From NCBI GenBank assembly GCA_030426955.1, contig JAUHXS010000007.1, positions 62,001 through 126,000 of the forward strand: a stretch of 64,000 nt of DNA, in the 5' to 3' direction. Origin of the DNA: Bacteroidia bacterium. GTDB taxonomy: Bacteria; Bacteroidota; Bacteroidia; Chitinophagales; JAUHXS01. The notes beneath the pieces are model-generated. The model made no database searches and was not told the origin of the DNA. It saw nothing but the letters and a program-made list of their open reading frames with translations. Positions 28,674-37,557 of the stretch are shown here, piece after piece; positions within the stretch are counted from its first letter, which is position 1, and each line of letters opens with the position of its first letter. Made by a program: the position numbers and the translations under genes.

Positions 28674-28750
28674 AAGAAAAAGCATTTGGGGAAATGAATT
28701 TTAATAGGCGGTCAAATTATTAGAATAATAAAAATAAACTCTTCAATAGA

Positions 28751-28781
28751 TTTGTTTTTTTAAAAAAAAAAGATAGATTTG
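28751..28781 (+). promoter_or_regulatory. gldKLMN promoter with duplicated TAGATTTG
   Basis: TAGATTTG occurs twice, at 28747-28754 and 28774-28781, within the 12-base direct repeat ATAGATTTGTTT (28746-28757 and 28773-28784). The first copy supplies the -33 TTTG and the second the -7 TAnnTTTG, with the classic 19-bp spacing. A T-run then A-run lies between them. Translation of gldK starts about 50 bp further on. Confidence 0.65.
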
Positions 28782-28832
28782 TTTGTTGCATATTCTAATG
28801 TGATAGGTATGCGTGTCTAAAATAAGTTGAAA

Positions 28833-30095
28833 ATGAAAAAGATATCAAAGTATATTGTTGTTGTTAGTATGTTGATTCTAGGTAGCTGTGGAGGCGGTGG
28901 TTACTACACGGGTCAGCTAGTAGGCGTGCAACCTCGTCCAGGTTGGGCTCACCTATTGCCATATGGTATGATTTATATTCCTTCTGGCGTACTTCATGTT
29001 GGCCAGAATGATCAGGACATAGCTCGATCGCTTATTCAGCGTAATAAAGTGATTTCAATTCAAGGGTTTTATATGGATGATACTGAAATTACTAACAATG
29101 AATATAGACAGTTTACAAACTGGGTTCGAGATTCAATTGCCCATAAGTTATTGGGGGATGATCATATTGTTATAGATGATAATACGGGTGAAGAGTCTAT
29201 TAACTGGGATATGCCCATTGATTATTCTGATCCTGAAACGCAAGATCTTCTAGAAGAAATGTATTTCCCAGAGAATGAGCGTTTTTGGGGAAAGAAAGAA
29301 GTTGATCCAAGCAAGTTAAAATACTACTATGAAACCGTAGATTTTAAAAAAGCTGCAAAAAACAGGAGCATTCCACGCTCTGAATTGATAACGAAGCATG
29401 AAACACCAATATATCCTGATACGTTATGTTGGGTTAGAGACTTTACATATTCATATAATGAGCCAATGACTAGGAAGTACAATTGGCATCCAGCATTTGA
29501 TAATTATCCAGTTGTTGGGGTTGACTGGGTTCAAGCAATGGCTTTTTCAGCATGGAGGACCAATCTTTGGAATGCTTTTAGAAGAGCAAATGGAGAAATC
29601 GAAGCTGAAGATTTTAGGTTGCCAATAGAAGCAGAATGGGAATACGCAGCTAGGGGAGGACGAAAAAATGCACCATATCCTTGGGGTGGTCCTTATATGA
29701 GAAACTCAAAAGGTTGTGTTTTGGCAAATTTTAAGCCAGGTAGAGGCAATTATCCAGAAGATGGAGGAATGTATGCCGTTAGAGCGGATTCTTACTGGCC
29801 AAATGATTATGGGTTGTATAATATGGGAGGAAATGTTTCTGAGTGGACCTCTTCTGCTTTTTATGAGAGTGCATACCAAATGACACATGATTTGAATCCA
29901 GATATTAGATATGATGCAAAAGAAGATGATCCTGCGGCCTTAAAAAGAAAAGTAATTAGAGGAGGTTCTTGGAAAGATATAGGGTACTTCCTTCAGAATG
30001 GTACTAGGGATTATGAATTCCAAGATAGCGCAAAATCTTATGTAGGGTTTAGATGCGCTATGACATTCCTAGGGAGGTCAATTAATGATATTTAA
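28833..30095 (+). CDS. gldK: T9SS ring lipoprotein GldK/PorK
   Basis: 420 residues from ATG 28833; the TTG at 28827 is in frame but unneeded. Lipobox LGSC (Cys19) then a Gly-rich linker, so an outer-membrane-anchored periplasmic lipoprotein. The body is a formylglycine-generating-enzyme/sulfatase-modifying fold: FYMDDTEITNNEYRQF, NYPVVGVDWVQAMAFSAWR, RLPIEAEWEYAARGG and NVSEWTSSAFYE. GldK and GldN form the large periplasmic ring of T9SS. GldK is not expected to be a working sulfatase modifier. First gene of gldKLMN. Confidence 0.95.
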   Translation: MKKISKYIVVVSMLILGSCGGGGYYTGQLVGVQPRPGWAHLLPYGMIYIPSGVLHVGQNDQDIARSLIQRNKVISIQGFYMDDTEITNNEYRQFTNWVRDSIAHKLLGDDHIVIDDNTGEESINWDMPIDYSDPETQDLLEEMYFPENERFWGKKEVDPSKLKYYYETVDFKKAAKNRSIPRSELITKHETPIYPDTLCWVRDFTYSYNEPMTRKYNWHPAFDNYPVVGVDWVQAMAFSAWRTNLWNAFRRANGEIEAEDFRLPIEAEWEYAARGGRKNAPYPWGGPYMRNSKGCVLANFKPGRGNYPEDGGMYAVRADSYWPNDYGLYNMGGNVSEWTSSAFYESAYQMTHDLNPDIRYDAKEDDPAALKRKVIRGGSWKDIGYFLQNGTRDYEFQDSAKSYVGFRCAMTFLGRSINDI

Positions 30096-30138
30096 GCAAT
30101 AAACTATAAACTAACTATAAATTTAATAAAAGTAGAAG

Positions 30139-30939
30139 ATGAAAAAGATAATCCATTATTTTGAGACAGATCAAGGAAAATTTGCAAAAAATGCTATTGT
30201 GTGTGGTGGTGCAGCAGTTGTACTAGCAGGAGCTCTATTTAAGTTGATGCACTGGCCTGGTGCTTCCATAATGCTTATTGTAGGTATGGGAACGGAAGTA
30301 TTGCTTTTTGCTTTCTTTGCTATTCTTCCTCCTCATAAGGATTACTACTGGGAAAAGATTTACCCTGGAATTGATATAAATCCAGACTTGGAGCATGGAG
30401 AAGAGGGACAAGCACACTTGGGTGATGCTGTTGAGCAAATCAACAAAGGATTAGAGCAAACAGAAGTTAGTCCTGAGATAATTGAAAAACTAGGATCTAA
30501 CCTTAAGAAAATGGGCGAACATTTAGCTAGAATTTCTGATATGACGGACGCTTCTTCTGCAACCGATCAATATGCAACCAATGCTCAAGCAGCAGCAGAA
30601 GCTTTATCTGAAATGAAAGGTGCGTATAGTAGAGCAACTGAAGCTGCTGGTGAATTAGCAGAAGCTTCTGCAGGTGCATCTGATTACAGAGATCAAATGA
30701 CAAAAGCTGCAACTAACCTAGGTTCATTAAATGAATTATATGAGTTGCAAATTCAAGACAACAAATCTATGGCAGATGTATTTAGTAGCATGAATGATGT
30801 GATGACAAATCTTCAATCAGCTGCAGAAGATACAAAGCGCTATAAAGAGGAAGTTTCTGAGTTAGCTAAGAATATATCTTCTTTGAACTCCGTTTATGGC
30901 AATATGCTTTCAGCTATGTCAGGAGCTTCTAACGGCTAA
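30139..30939 (+). CDS. gldL: T9SS motor protein GldL/PorL
   Basis: 266 residues. Two transmembrane helices at about 18-37 and 43-62 joined by FKLMHWPGAS, as in all GldL. The helices carry the charged residue (GTEVLL Glu) thought to pass protons. The cytosolic tail (residues 85-266) is rich in Ala/Ser/Glu and helical, longer than in F. johnsoniae GldL (about 215). GldL and GldM form the inner-membrane rotary motor that drives secretion and gliding. Lies 43 bp after gldK. Confidence 0.94.
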   Translation: MKKIIHYFETDQGKFAKNAIVCGGAAVVLAGALFKLMHWPGASIMLIVGMGTEVLLFAFFAILPPHKDYYWEKIYPGIDINPDLEHGEEGQAHLGDAVEQINKGLEQTEVSPEIIEKLGSNLKKMGEHLARISDMTDASSATDQYATNAQAAAEALSEMKGAYSRATEAAGELAEASAGASDYRDQMTKAATNLGSLNELYELQIQDNKSMADVFSSMNDVMTNLQSAAEDTKRYKEEVSELAKNISSLNSVYGNMLSAMSGASNG

Positions 30940-31010
30940 TCGTAGACAAAATTCAACAGCAATAGAGAATAAGAATAATATACCTAAAAGAATAAATTTC
31001 ATAGGAGAAA

Positions 31011-32669
31011 ATGGCATTACCTAAGGAACCGAGACAGCAGATGATCAATATGATGTACTTAGTATTGATTGCACTGCTAGCGATGAACGTGTCTGCAGAT
31101 ATCTTGAAAGCTTTCAGACTAGTACAAGTAAGTTTGGATAAATCAAATAACGCAGCGCTTTTGAAAGCAGATGATTTATGGGCGAAGATGGAGTTACAAT
31201 ATAAAAATGACCCCGTTAAAGCAAAGGACTTTCACAGCAAAGCAAAAAACGTACGCAAAAATTGTAAGGAGCTAGTTGACTTGATAGTTGAAGTAAAGTC
31301 GACTATCGAGAAGAAGGGAAGTAAGGATCAAGTATCAGGAAAGGCTGCTTATACAGATCAAGGGCATGGAGTTCCTGAATTAGCTCAAGCTTCTAATCAG
31401 GAAATTGGAAGTGAAATATTAATATTTAGAAAGCAAGGCGATAGGTTGCGAGATAAAATTAACGCTACAGTAGAGTCTCTGATGTTTATAGTAGATGAGA
31501 AGGAAAGAGAAAGTTTCACATTTGCATTAGAAAGAGCGGAAGATGTTCAAACAAGTGATGGAAAGAAAAACTGGGCAGCAGATAAGTTTGAAAGTATGCC
31601 TTTAGCTGCAGTTGTCACTATGCTTTCTAAGTTCGAGGCCGATGTTAGAGCTACTGAAATTGATATGCTCTCGTATCTATTGTCTAAAATTGGTGTGGAT
31701 GACATTGCCTTTGACGTATTAGAGTCACAAGTAATTCCTCAATCAAGTTATATAACACTAGGGGAAGATTATAAAGCACAAATCTTTGTTTCCGCTTATA
31801 GCTCAACTCAAGATCCGCTTATATTAATTGGGAAATTAGATGAAAGCAAATTAACACCTACTGATTCTTCAGGAACGATGTTTGAGGCTATTGTTGTACC
31901 TGAAGGTGGAGAAACACCAATGTTATCTGTTACGGATACTTTGAAAGTTAAAAATGGTAAAGGTATATTTAAAGTTTCCCCTAATGGGATTGGACCACAG
32001 GAGTATGAAGGGGTAATCAGATTAAGAAAACCTACAGGAGGATTTAAGTTTTTCCCATTTAAGGCAGAGTATGCAGTAGGTAAGGGAGGTGTTGTTGTAT
32101 CTCCAGATAAGATGAACGTATTATATATTGGAGTAGACAATCCTATATCTATATCAGTTCCAGGTTTTGCACCAGATAAAGTAAAAGGAAGTATCACTCA
32201 AGGATCACTTAGAGCAGGTGGAAAAAAAGGAAGCTATGTTGCTAAAGTTACTAGACCAGGAGATGCAAATATTTTAGTATCAGTTATTACTCCTGATGGT
32301 AAATCAAAGCAAATGGGTAAAGCACCATTTAGGGTAAAACGAGTTCCTGATCCAACAGCTAAAGTAGGAGGACAATCAGGTGGAAATATTAAGACTGCAA
32401 AGTTTAAAGCACAAAGGGGTATCATTGCGGATCTAGAGAACTTTGATTTTGATATTAGATTTAGAATTGTTTCTTATGAGTTAATATACAGAGCGCCTAG
32501 GCAGGACTTGATTACTGCACAGGGTAAAGGACAGTCTTTTGATCAAAGAGCGCTTAACTTAATAAAAAGAGCTAAACCAGGTGATAGCTTTGTTTTTAAC
32601 TCAATTAGAGCAAAAGGTCCAGATGGAACAACTCGTAAGCTTCCAGCAATTAGTTTTGAGTTGAAATAA
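31011..32669 (+). CDS. gldM: T9SS motor protein GldM/PorM
   Basis: 552 residues. N-terminus KEPRQQMINMMYLVLIALLAMN is the single transmembrane helix that sits inside the GldL pentamer; the rest is periplasmic. Residues ~35-220 form a helical bundle and the remainder four Ig-like domains, the last with FDIRFRIVSYELIYR. Length (about 515 in other species) is a little above normal. Forms the shaft linking the motor to the GldK/GldN ring. 71 bp separate it from gldL. Confidence 0.95.
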   Translation: MALPKEPRQQMINMMYLVLIALLAMNVSADILKAFRLVQVSLDKSNNAALLKADDLWAKMELQYKNDPVKAKDFHSKAKNVRKNCKELVDLIVEVKSTIEKKGSKDQVSGKAAYTDQGHGVPELAQASNQEIGSEILIFRKQGDRLRDKINATVESLMFIVDEKERESFTFALERAEDVQTSDGKKNWAADKFESMPLAAVVTMLSKFEADVRATEIDMLSYLLSKIGVDDIAFDVLESQVIPQSSYITLGEDYKAQIFVSAYSSTQDPLILIGKLDESKLTPTDSSGTMFEAIVVPEGGETPMLSVTDTLKVKNGKGIFKVSPNGIGPQEYEGVIRLRKPTGGFKFFPFKAEYAVGKGGVVVSPDKMNVLYIGVDNPISISVPGFAPDKVKGSITQGSLRAGGKKGSYVAKVTRPGDANILVSVITPDGKSKQMGKAPFRVKRVPDPTAKVGGQSGGNIKTAKFKAQRGIIADLENFDFDIRFRIVSYELIYRAPRQDLITAQGKGQSFDQRALNLIKRAKPGDSFVFNSIRAKGPDGTTRKLPAISFELK

Positions 32670-32693
32670 TTTATTTGAATTAAAGAATAGACT

Positions 32694-33521
32694 ATGAAAA
32701 GAATATTGAAACTAATACCAATTGTTATCTCAATTTTGATAATGGGTAGGATTTATGCTCAGTCTTCTCAGCCACAAGTAATTGATGGCTTCTATGAGAG
32801 AAAGATGCATAAAGAAAAAGGAGTAATTCCTTATGATCCAGTAAGAGAAGCTGATGTATTCTGGCAAAAAAGAATATGGAGAGTCATAGATATTCGAGAG
32901 AAAATGAACTTGGCATTTTCATATCCTAAAGAAAGGTTTATTCAAATTCTTTTAAATGCTACAGAATCAGGTGAAGTTACAGCTTATAATGGTATTGATG
33001 ATCAGTTTACATCACCAATGACTCCTGAAGAAGTGGGCAAAATTGGACGAGGTACTGATACTGTATTTGTAATGGACCCAGAAACTTTTGAAGAAAAAAT
33101 GGAGGTTGTTCAGAATGAGTTGGATATGTCTTTGATTAAAAAATTTAGATTAAAAGAAGATTGGTTTTTTGACAAAGAAAGTTCAACCTTGCAGGTAAGA
33201 ATTATTGGTATTGCACCAATACTTGATAAATATGATGATAATGGGAACTATATTGGTGAGCAAGTGATGTTTTGGGTATATTATCCCAATCTAAGACAAA
33301 CGTTGGCTAACCATGAAGTAGTTAACCGATTCAACGATGCCGCTAGAATGACTTGGTATGATTTATTTGAGACTAGATTTTTTAGTAGCTATATTATTAA
33401 AGAGTCTAATGAATTAGATAGAAGGATTCAAGATTACAAGTCTGGAGTTCAAGCACTACTTGAAGCAGAGAAAATCAAGAATGATATCTTTAAGTGGGAA
33501 CATGATGTATGGACATACTAG
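32694..33521 (+). CDS. gldN: T9SS ring protein GldN/PorN
   Basis: 275 residues. Signal peptide (LIPIVISILIMGRIYAQ) then DGFYERKMHKEKGVIPYDPVRE split over residues 28-49, and KRIWRVIDIREKMN, the family's hallmark. GldN partners GldK in the periplasmic ring and contacts GldM. No lipobox, as expected. Last gene of the operon, 24 bp after gldM. Its stop overlaps the convergent uvrC stop by 4 bp. Confidence 0.95.
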   Translation: MKRILKLIPIVISILIMGRIYAQSSQPQVIDGFYERKMHKEKGVIPYDPVREADVFWQKRIWRVIDIREKMNLAFSYPKERFIQILLNATESGEVTAYNGIDDQFTSPMTPEEVGKIGRGTDTVFVMDPETFEEKMEVVQNELDMSLIKKFRLKEDWFFDKESSTLQVRIIGIAPILDKYDDNGNYIGEQVMFWVYYPNLRQTLANHEVVNRFNDAARMTWYDLFETRFFSSYIIKESNELDRRIQDYKSGVQALLEAEKIKNDIFKWEHDVWTY

Positions 33522-35296
33522 TTTTTTGATGTAAACCAAGTAATGATCTTATTAGCTTTTTGAGCACCTATTAGGTGCTCAATTTTTTTATAGTCACTTT
33601 TCTTGATTTTTCGAATAGATCCAAATTCAGTAAGAAGCTTTTTTACCGTAGATGGCCCGATGCCAGGTATCCCATCGAGAGAAGATTTGATAGACTCTTT
33701 TGCCCTTTTAGATCGATGATGTGTTATTGCAAATCTATGTGCTTCATCTCGTATTTGCATAATTACCTTTAGTGTATCGCTATCTTTATTTAGTTGAAGC
33801 CCCTCTTTTCTGCCAGGAAAAAATATTAACTCTTGTTTCTTTGCAATACCAATGATTGAAATAGCCTCAAGAGCATGGTCTGCTTTTTTTAATCCCTCTA
33901 GAGCAGCATTAAGTTGTCCCTTTCCCCCATCGATAACAATTAAGTCTGGAATGGGTTCTTTAGAATACCTTCGGTAAACTATTTCTTGCATAGAAGCAAA
34001 ATCATCAGGCCCTTCCACTGATTTGATATTAAACTTTCTATAGGCTTTTTTATATGGCCTTAGATCCTTGAAGCATACCATTGATGCGACAGGTGAAGAG
34101 CCTTGGAAGTTTGAATTGTCAAAACACTCTATAATTCTTGGAATGGACCTTATACTTAAAGCTTTTTGAACTTCTTCCAACCTACTATTTAACTTTTGAC
34201 CTATCTCTGATTTAGGTTGCTTGTGCTTTACAACGTGTGCATTTTTTGATGCTAAGTCTAATAATTTCCGTTTGTCTCCAGAGATTGGATGAGTCAATTT
34301 TAAATCTAAATCAACACTAAATTCATTAGGTAAGACAATTTCATTAGAAGTGCTTTCAAACTTGCTTCTGATTTCTTCAATGATATGGGTCAATTGATCA
34401 TTTATAGGATCACTGATAGAATACTTATAGGTAACTAATTGTGTATTGATAATGGCTCCATCAATGATCATTAAGTAACTTATGATAATATTGTCATTTA
34501 GGAGTAATGGATAAAATATGTCAAGCTCTTTTATTCTTGGATTTACTATGGTGGAGTAACTTTGGTACTTTTCTAGTTTTAATAATTTCTCATTAAAAAA
34601 TTGTGCTTCTTCATAATTATATACCGCACTGTGCTTTTGTATTTCTTCTTTAAGAATTTTCTTTACTAGGTTTAGTTTACCTTTTAGTATTAGTTCAATA
34701 TTCTTAATATCAGAATTGTAGTTGTCAATACTTTGGTGTCCTTCACAAGGACCTTTGCAGTTTTTAATATGGTATTCAAGGCATACCTTGAACTTATGTT
34801 TAGTTATATTCTTCTCACTTAGGTTAAAGTTGCAAGTTCGAATTGGAAATAATTTTCTAATTAAGGCTAGTAGGGTTTTTGCCGATTTTACTGAGGTATA
34901 TGGACCGTAATATTTTGAACCGTCTTGGGCGATATTTCTAGTTAAAAAAATTCTCGGAAATCGCTCTTTTTTAATACATATGTATGGGTATGATTTATCG
35001 TCTTTTAGTTGAATGTTGTATTTGGGTTGATGTTCTTTTACCAACGCATCTTCAAGTAATAAGGCGTCTTGTTCAGAGTCAACAACTATAAATTCTATAT
35101 TAGAAATCTTTGCAGTAAATAGCGTAATTCGATAGGCATACTGTCTCTTGTTTGTAAAATATGAGGAGACTCGCTTTTTTAGATTAATGGCTTTGCCAAT
35201 ATAAAGTAGCTCTTGATTTTTGTCAAAAAACTTGTATACCCCTGGAGATTCGGGGGTTTGATGATAAAAATTTTCCTTGAATTCTTTAGCATTCAT
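33518..35296 (-). CDS. uvrC: Excinuclease ABC subunit C
   Basis: 592 residues. GIY-YIG nuclease at the N-terminus (SPGVYKFFDKNQELLYIGKA), UvrB-binding helix near 205-240, then the second nuclease domain: IIECFDNSNFQGSSPVASMV, DLIVIDGGKGQLNAA, and a C-terminal helix-hairpin-helix (GIPGIGPSTVKKLL). All UvrC parts are present. It cuts both sides of bulky DNA lesions in nucleotide-excision repair. Downstream of sprE and PBP1A with 6 bp spacing, so likely cotranscribed. Confidence 0.96.
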   Translation of the reverse strand: MNAKEFKENFYHQTPESPGVYKFFDKNQELLYIGKAINLKKRVSSYFTNKRQYAYRITLFTAKISNIEFIVVDSEQDALLLEDALVKEHQPKYNIQLKDDKSYPYICIKKERFPRIFLTRNIAQDGSKYYGPYTSVKSAKTLLALIRKLFPIRTCNFNLSEKNITKHKFKVCLEYHIKNCKGPCEGHQSIDNYNSDIKNIELILKGKLNLVKKILKEEIQKHSAVYNYEEAQFFNEKLLKLEKYQSYSTIVNPRIKELDIFYPLLLNDNIIISYLMIIDGAIINTQLVTYKYSISDPINDQLTHIIEEIRSKFESTSNEIVLPNEFSVDLDLKLTHPISGDKRKLLDLASKNAHVVKHKQPKSEIGQKLNSRLEEVQKALSIRSIPRIIECFDNSNFQGSSPVASMVCFKDLRPYKKAYRKFNIKSVEGPDDFASMQEIVYRRYSKEPIPDLIVIDGGKGQLNAALEGLKKADHALEAISIIGIAKKQELIFFPGRKEGLQLNKDSDTLKVIMQIRDEAHRFAITHHRSKRAKESIKSSLDGIPGIGPSTVKKLLTEFGSIRKIKKSDYKKIEHLIGAQKANKIITWFTSKN

Positions 35297-35302
35297 AAAG
35301 TG

Positions 35303-37549
35303 CTAATCCCATGGACTATTCAGATCTTCAGGAGTTTCTTCTGGTCTAGTATGCGACTTATATTTATCACAGTTAAGCTCAATAGCATTAGGGTCTTCAG
35401 GAAGCTCAAACTCATCATCTTGTGTAATTCCTATTGTGGAGTCGGCATAAACTTTAGTCATAAACTCACCCCAAATGGGCAATGATAAAAATGCACCTTG
35501 ACCTAAATTAATGCTTCTAAAGTGTACGGCTCTATCATCAGCCCCTACCCAAGCACCTGCTACTAGCTTAGGGATGACTCCAATAAACCAGCCATCGGAA
35601 TGATTTTGCGTTGTTGCTGTCTTGGCAGCAATTTGACCAGTAAAGTTGTACCAAAACCTAAGTCTATAGCCCGTCCCGCCTCTTGCAGTTACCTTTTGCA
35701 TCATCTGAAGCATAGCGTAGCTCGTCTCTTCTCTCAATGCTTCTTTCTTTTCACTAGCAAAGTTTTGTATCAGGTTTCCATTTTTGTCTTCAATTTTTGT
35801 GATATACATGGGTGTGGATGCAAACCCTTTATTAGCAAAAGTGCTATAAGCTCCAATCATTTCGTATACAGAGATATCTGTAACACCAAGGCATATTGAA
35901 GGCACGGGAGGAATTTCGCTTTTAATGCCCATTGCTTTAGCTAAGGTAATTACATTTTGCCCATTTTCTGGACCAAACTCTTTCATGATTTTTGCAGTAA
36001 TGGTATTGACTGATCCTGCTAATCCTTGTTGTACGGTAAGCATATTGCCATAATCATCATGTCCAGCATTTTCTGCAGTCCAGTTATCATATTTTTCAAA
36101 AGTTTCTGGAACGTTGGGAAACTCTCTACAAGGTGATAAACCATTGTCTATAGCGACAGCATAAACAAAAGGCTTAAATGTAGAGCCTACCTGACGTTTT
36201 GCTGTAATGTTAACATGGTCATACTTAAAGTATTTATGATTAATTCCCCCAACCCAAGCCTTAATATGGCCGTTTGTTGGATCCATTGCCATAAAGCCAG
36301 TATGTAAAAAGTATCTATAATATTTTATGGAGTCCATAGGGCTCATGGTAGTATCAATCTCTCCTTTCCAAGAAAAGACAGTCATCTTAACAGGAATATC
36401 AAAAATAGCCTTAATTGAATCTTCTGGTAATCCTGCTCTCTTTAAGCTGATATATCTATGTGAACGTTTATATGCTCGTGTGATCACTTCGGGAACTTCT
36501 GCCCAAGGTACTCTCCCTTTCCAATGATAGTAAAAAGTATCCTGCAATGTCTCCATATGTTTTTTTACTGCTTCTTCGGCATATCTTTGCATGCGAGAAT
36601 CTATGGTTGTGTAGAATTTAAGTCCATCTTTATAGATATTATAGTTTGTGCCATCAACCTTTACATTGTTTCTTGCCCACTTTGATAATTCTAAGCGTAG
36701 GATTTTTCTAAAATAAGGTGCGATACCATCGTTGTGATCAGAGCTGTTATATTTTACTTCGATAGGTAATTGGATAATTGAGTCAGCGACCTCAGAAGGA
36801 ATTTTCTTGTATTTTTTCATCTGCTTTAAAACAACATTTCTTCTTTTTAAAGCATTTTCTGGGTTTCTAATAGGATTGAAATAAGTAGTTGCTTTCAACA
36901 TTCCTACTAATGTTGCTGCTTCTTGGATATTGACTGAATCGGGTGTAGTACTAAAGAAAGTTTTTGTTGCAGATTTAATACCAAAAGCATTTTGTCCAAA
37001 AGGAACAGTATTGAAATACATTGCTATGATTTCTTGCTTTGTATATCGCTTTTCAAGTTCTACAGCAATGTACCACTCTAAAACCTTTTGCTTTAAAACG
37101 GCTATAATTCCTGCATCTCTTCTATGAAATAAGTTTTTTGCTAATTGTTGAGTTACGGTACTAGCTCCCCGTTTGTTGCCCCTTAAGGTACTTACAATAG
37201 CTGCAGAAAGTCCTTGTAAATCTATCCCTGAATGATCTTCAAAACGGATGTCTTCGGTTGCAATTAATGCGTTAATAAGATTGGGGGATATATCTTCATA
37301 AGTGGCATTGGATCTATTTTCAATGAAATATTTTCCTAATAGAATACCATCTGCAGTATATACCTCACTTGCCAGTGCATTTGTAGGGTTTTCTAATTCT
37401 TCAAAACTAGGTAGTTCCCCTACTATTCCATTAGGAATTTGATTGATGAATATTACAATGGAAGCAATACCGACTAAAAATAACATCCATAGTAGTAGAA
37501 TATATTTTATATAGCCCTTTTTACTTTTTTTTACTTCTTTATTGCTCAC
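35303..37549 (-). CDS. Class A penicillin-binding protein 1A
   Basis: 748 residues from a GTG start, 8 bp after the sprE stop. One N-terminal transmembrane helix (about 14-36). Glycosyltransferase-51 domain with the catalytic Glu99 (IATEDIRFEDHSGID) and RGASTVTQQLAKN (127-139). Transpeptidase domain with SxxK at 456-459 (STFK), SVN and KTATT (a KTA in place of the more usual KTG, common in this group). Polymerises and cross-links peptidoglycan. Neighbours are sprE, M23 endopeptidase and bactofilin, so a wall-growth context. Confidence 0.95.
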   Translation of the reverse strand: MSNKEVKKSKKGYIKYILLLWMLFLVGIASIVIFINQIPNGIVGELPSFEELENPTNALASEVYTADGILLGKYFIENRSNATYEDISPNLINALIATEDIRFEDHSGIDLQGLSAAIVSTLRGNKRGASTVTQQLAKNLFHRRDAGIIAVLKQKVLEWYIAVELEKRYTKQEIIAMYFNTVPFGQNAFGIKSATKTFFSTTPDSVNIQEAATLVGMLKATTYFNPIRNPENALKRRNVVLKQMKKYKKIPSEVADSIIQLPIEVKYNSSDHNDGIAPYFRKILRLELSKWARNNVKVDGTNYNIYKDGLKFYTTIDSRMQRYAEEAVKKHMETLQDTFYYHWKGRVPWAEVPEVITRAYKRSHRYISLKRAGLPEDSIKAIFDIPVKMTVFSWKGEIDTTMSPMDSIKYYRYFLHTGFMAMDPTNGHIKAWVGGINHKYFKYDHVNITAKRQVGSTFKPFVYAVAIDNGLSPCREFPNVPETFEKYDNWTAENAGHDDYGNMLTVQQGLAGSVNTITAKIMKEFGPENGQNVITLAKAMGIKSEIPPVPSICLGVTDISVYEMIGAYSTFANKGFASTPMYITKIEDKNGNLIQNFASEKKEALREETSYAMLQMMQKVTARGGTGYRLRFWYNFTGQIAAKTATTQNHSDGWFIGVIPKLVAGAWVGADDRAVHFRSINLGQGAFLSLPIWGEFMTKVYADSTIGITQDDEFELPEDPNAIELNCDKYKSHTRPEETPEDLNSPWD

Positions 37550-37557
37550 GAAAATAA

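Noticed and set aside
35580-35640. Loss of PBP1A transpeptidase function because of KTA rather than KTG
   Set aside because: SxxK and SVN are present and KTA is seen in working enzymes of the group.
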